Shown here: positions 63,875 through 64,000 of the stretch, piece by piece
Layout: every line of letters starts with the position of its first letter
How positions within the stretch are numbered: the first letter of the stretch is position 1
Assembly (NCBI GenBank): GCA_011525695.1
Contig: WYBX01000112.1
Location: forward strand, 144,858 to 208,857
Direction of reading: 5' to 3'
DNA length: 64,000 nt
DNA from: Verrucomicrobiia bacterium
Lineage (GTDB): Bacteria > Verrucomicrobiota > Verrucomicrobiia > Opitutales > Opitutaceae
Notes under the pieces: model-generated
Databases searched by the model: none
Seen by the model: the letters and a program-made list of their open reading frames with translations, nothing else
What the model was told of the DNA's origin: nothing
Position numbers and translations under genes: made by a program

Positions 63875-64000
63875 ATGCCTTCGAATAGTTCCGACCACGA
63901 GAAATCCGTGCACGGTGCGACCGAATTGGAGCAGGCTGCACTTGCGTGGTTTGCCCGCCGCAACCGGGGGCTGACGCCGGAGGAGGAGCCGGAATTCGAG
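63875..64000 (+). CDS. 5' end of second FecR-family regulator (cut by window)
   Basis: The first 42 residues are present (ELEQAALAWFARRNRGLTPEEEPEFE), which resemble the DUF4880-like N-terminus of FecR proteins. It starts six bases after the sigma stop and continues beyond the window. A TonB receptor may be expected to follow, as in the first copy. Confidence 0.75.
   Translation, partial: MPSNSSDHEKSVHGATELEQAALAWFARRNRGLTPEEEPEFE

Overview
The window is GC-rich and looks like chromosome of a verrucomicrobium of the Opitutaceae type. The basis is family knowledge, not a database search: TonB-dependent receptors carrying a V-x-L-S-P-F-x-V motif after the signal region, a FecR anti-sigma factor ending in an STN domain, a PVC-type heme-binding CxxCH protein, and a three-gene sdhCAB with a single b558-type membrane subunit.

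Layout. (1) 1-9.55 kb is ordinary core genome: a DNA glycosylase, a membrane protein, a VOC protein, sdhCAB, an adenylate-forming enzyme, a Nudix hydrolase, a LysM protein and tRNA-Pro(UGG). (2) From 9.55 to about 48.1 kb the content becomes accessory. A large serine recombinase overlaps a stand-alone ADP-ribosyltransferase-like gene. A minus-strand operon (13.5-22.95 kb) then encodes a type II DMSO-reductase-family molybdoenzyme: a gamma subunit fused to a diheme cytochrome c, a Tat-exported alpha subunit, an iron-sulfur beta subunit, a TorD-type chaperone, a putative HExxH protein, a MOSC protein and MobA. A FixK/FNR-like palindrome lies upstream. Next come a winged-helix protein, a YhcG-type PDDEXK protein and small unknowns. 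(3) From 46.7 down to 26.2 kb, one tightly packed minus-strand operon of 18 genes joins a conjugation-type T4SS core (VirB2, B4, B5, B6, B8, B9 and B10-like) to a type IV pilus/T2SS-like core (lipoprotein with GspC/PilP-like end, GspF, two prepilins, secretin, short GspE, PilMN-like, PilO-like) and a 1518-residue repeat protein. No relaxase, coupling protein or prepilin peptidase was seen. Octamer direct repeats sit at the divergent promoter at the head of this operon and again before a small gene at 25.7 kb. A tandem ribbon-helix-helix protein beside the first set is the obvious candidate to bind them, and it is translationally coupled to a Clp-type AAA+ ATPase.

(4) 48.2-64 kb is a glycan-uptake region. 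It holds an ECF sigma factor with FecR and an STN-TonB receptor, a second TonB receptor, a DUF4038-type putative glycoside hydrolase, a PVC heme protein, an AraC regulator, a TIM-barrel sugar-phosphate isomerase/epimerase, and a second sigma/FecR pair cut by the window end. A perfect TTGAT-N4-ATCAA box precedes the first sigma gene.

Most interesting points: the hybrid T4SS/pilus operon with its octamer-repeat control, the gamma-cytochrome fusion molybdoenzyme of unknown substrate with its uncharacterised HExxH partner, and signs of island boundaries and small duplications. All functions are inferred from sequence reading alone.
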